From positions 167,957 to 231,956 of the forward strand of contig NZ_JAMXOD010000003.1 in assembly GCF_024721305.1 (NCBI RefSeq): a stretch of 64,000 bases of DNA. Direction: 5' to 3'. Shown piece by piece: positions 63,277-64,000 of this stretch. Source of the stretch: Aequitasia blattaphilus. Lineage in GTDB: Bacteria > Bacillota > Clostridia > Lachnospirales > Lachnospiraceae. Made by a program: the position numbers and the translations under genes. Position 1 is the stretch's first letter. Each line of letters begins with the position of its first letter. The notes below the pieces were generated by a model. The model did no database searches, had not been told where the DNA came from, and saw nothing but the letters and a program-made list of their open reading frames with translations.

Positions 63277-63897
63277 ATGAGTAATTTATTTTCAATAGAA
63301 GGAAAACTTTTTCAATTTTTAGGACGTCTTGCAGATCTTATAATTCTCAACTTTTTATGTTTGATCTGCTGCGTACCTATTATTACAATAGGAGCATCTG
63401 TCACGGCCTTATGCTCCGTCACTCTAAAAATGGCTAAAAATGAAGAAGCCTACATTTTCAGAAGCTTTTTCAAGTCCTTTAAAATGAACTTCAAGCAATC
63501 TACTATTGCTTGGTGTTTGATTGCTTTTGTCGGGATTATTCTTCATTTTGATTTTACAATTTCGGCACAGCTTCCCTTGGCCATCCGTAAATTAGTGCAA
63601 GGTGTTTCATTGTTTACTTTCTTTATACTTGCCTCCATAACAAATTACATATTTCCACTGATTGCTTCCTTTGAGAACAAGACTCATTTCATGTTTAAAA
63701 ATGCGTTTCTACTTTCTCTTGGACGCTTCCCTACCACCTTACTTTTACTCTTGTTTACCATTGGCCCCTCCATACTTATGACAGAATCACCTCATATCTT
63801 TCTATTGGGAATCACTTTCTATCTCTTTATTGGAGTCTCAACAACCGCATTCATGAGTTCCTACCTTATAAATCGAGTTTTTAAAATTTTAAAATAG
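63277..63897 (+). CDS. DUF624/YesL family membrane protein
   Basis: A 206-residue membrane protein with four to five helices. The motif LIILNFLCLICCVPIITIGASVTAL and the loop after it are the mark of DUF624 (YesL). Such genes travel with YesM/YesN systems and sugar importers; the function is unknown, perhaps assisting the transporter or sensor. It begins 12 bases after the frameshifted stop; in the restored frame the regulator overlaps its start. Confidence 0.88.
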   Translation: MSNLFSIEGKLFQFLGRLADLIILNFLCLICCVPIITIGASVTALCSVTLKMAKNEEAYIFRSFFKSFKMNFKQSTIAWCLIAFVGIILHFDFTISAQLPLAIRKLVQGVSLFTFFILASITNYIFPLIASFENKTHFMFKNAFLLSLGRFPTTLLLLLFTIGPSILMTESPHIFLLGITFYLFIGVSTTAFMSSYLINRVFKILK

Positions 63898-63945
63898 CAG
63901 AACAGGGATACTGATACTATATCTTGCATCCCTGCTCTGCTTTTT
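63896..63945 (+). terminator. terminator of the kinase-regulator-DUF624 operon
   Basis: AGCAGAACAGGGAT pairs with ATCCCTGCTCTGCT (one mismatch) and is followed by TTTTT. The loop is about 18 bases. Confidence 0.85.
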
Positions 63946-63946
63946 A

Positions 63947-64000
63947 CTATTGAATATATCCTGCTTTACGAAGTTCTTCCATCGCTTTCTCAGTTCTTTC
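63947..64000 (-). CDS. 3' end of a gene on the minus strand (solute-binding protein?)
   Basis: Seventeen codons and a TAG stop are visible, reading ERTEKAMEELRKAGYIQ. The frame continues beyond the window. An amphipathic final helix like this ends many LplA-type solute-binding lipoproteins, but the fragment is too short for more than a guess. Confidence 0.4.
   Translation of the reverse strand, partial: ERTEKAMEELRKAGYIQ

Overview
The window looks like a chromosomal segment of a low-GC, Gram-positive anaerobe of the Clostridia, most like Lachnospiraceae. The support is AT-rich DNA, Shine-Dalgarno motifs of the GGAGG type, a T-box leader, an FMN riboswitch, a 6S RNA of Firmicutes type, HPr kinase, a ROK glucokinase, DUF6465 and CmpB-type proteins, and a YesMN/DUF624 sugar locus. 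No tRNA, rRNA, CRISPR array, phage gene or intact insertion sequence was recognised. The species cannot be named from the sequence.

Left edge (1-3950, minus strand): an unusual ABC locus. A promoter reads into the C-terminal remnant of a Gly/Tyr/Trp-rich peptide gene. Next come a perfect 12-bp hairpin, a lipoprotein that joins an Asp-box (propeller-like) N-terminal half to a sugar-type solute-binding domain, the 3' remnant of an ABC ATPase gene, and two MalF/MalG-type permease genes, the second cut by the window edge. The ATPase remnant overlaps the permease start, which suggests a lost ancestral operon of unusual make-up. This is the best candidate for an undescribed system.

Core housekeeping (3996-42394): ftsH-uvrC-hprK-glcK is one minus-strand operon. 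comEB-like dCMP deaminase, tyrosine phosphatase, sbcD, sbcC, glf and pyrG form a tightly packed six-gene operon. A divergent FMN riboswitch controls ribU. leuS, a small P-loop gene, and a TrkA-TrkH potassium uptake operon with a third unknown membrane protein follow. An EF-G-like GTPase with altered G motifs is divergent from tyrA-aroA. A Phe-type T-box controls pheS-pheT and, by read-through, sppA, an RDD protein and queA. yihY follows a 6S RNA gene and its terminator. leuC-leuD-thrC and a small membrane protein form an amino-acid operon.

Metal, efflux and regulation (42399-55555): a CmpB-type membrane protein is divergent from Fur-boxed feoA-feoB. Then come a PHP phosphoesterase, a poly-Asp-tailed membrane protein, DUF6465, a cupin, an ArAE-type exporter, tandem cytidylate-kinase-like genes, a DMT transporter, a MerR-TipAS regulator with a classic 19-bp-spacer promoter and an internal start, and metY-lysR-metF.

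Sugar locus (55563-64000): a minus-strand ABC importer (SBP, two permeases) with a GH172/DUF2961 glycosidase is divergent from a YesM-like kinase, a YesN-like AraC response regulator and a DUF624 protein. The response regulator carries a one-base frameshift in its DNA-binding domain. Two direct repeats exactly 21 bp apart sit at the SBP promoter and look like its operator. The last bases hold the 3' end of another minus-strand gene.
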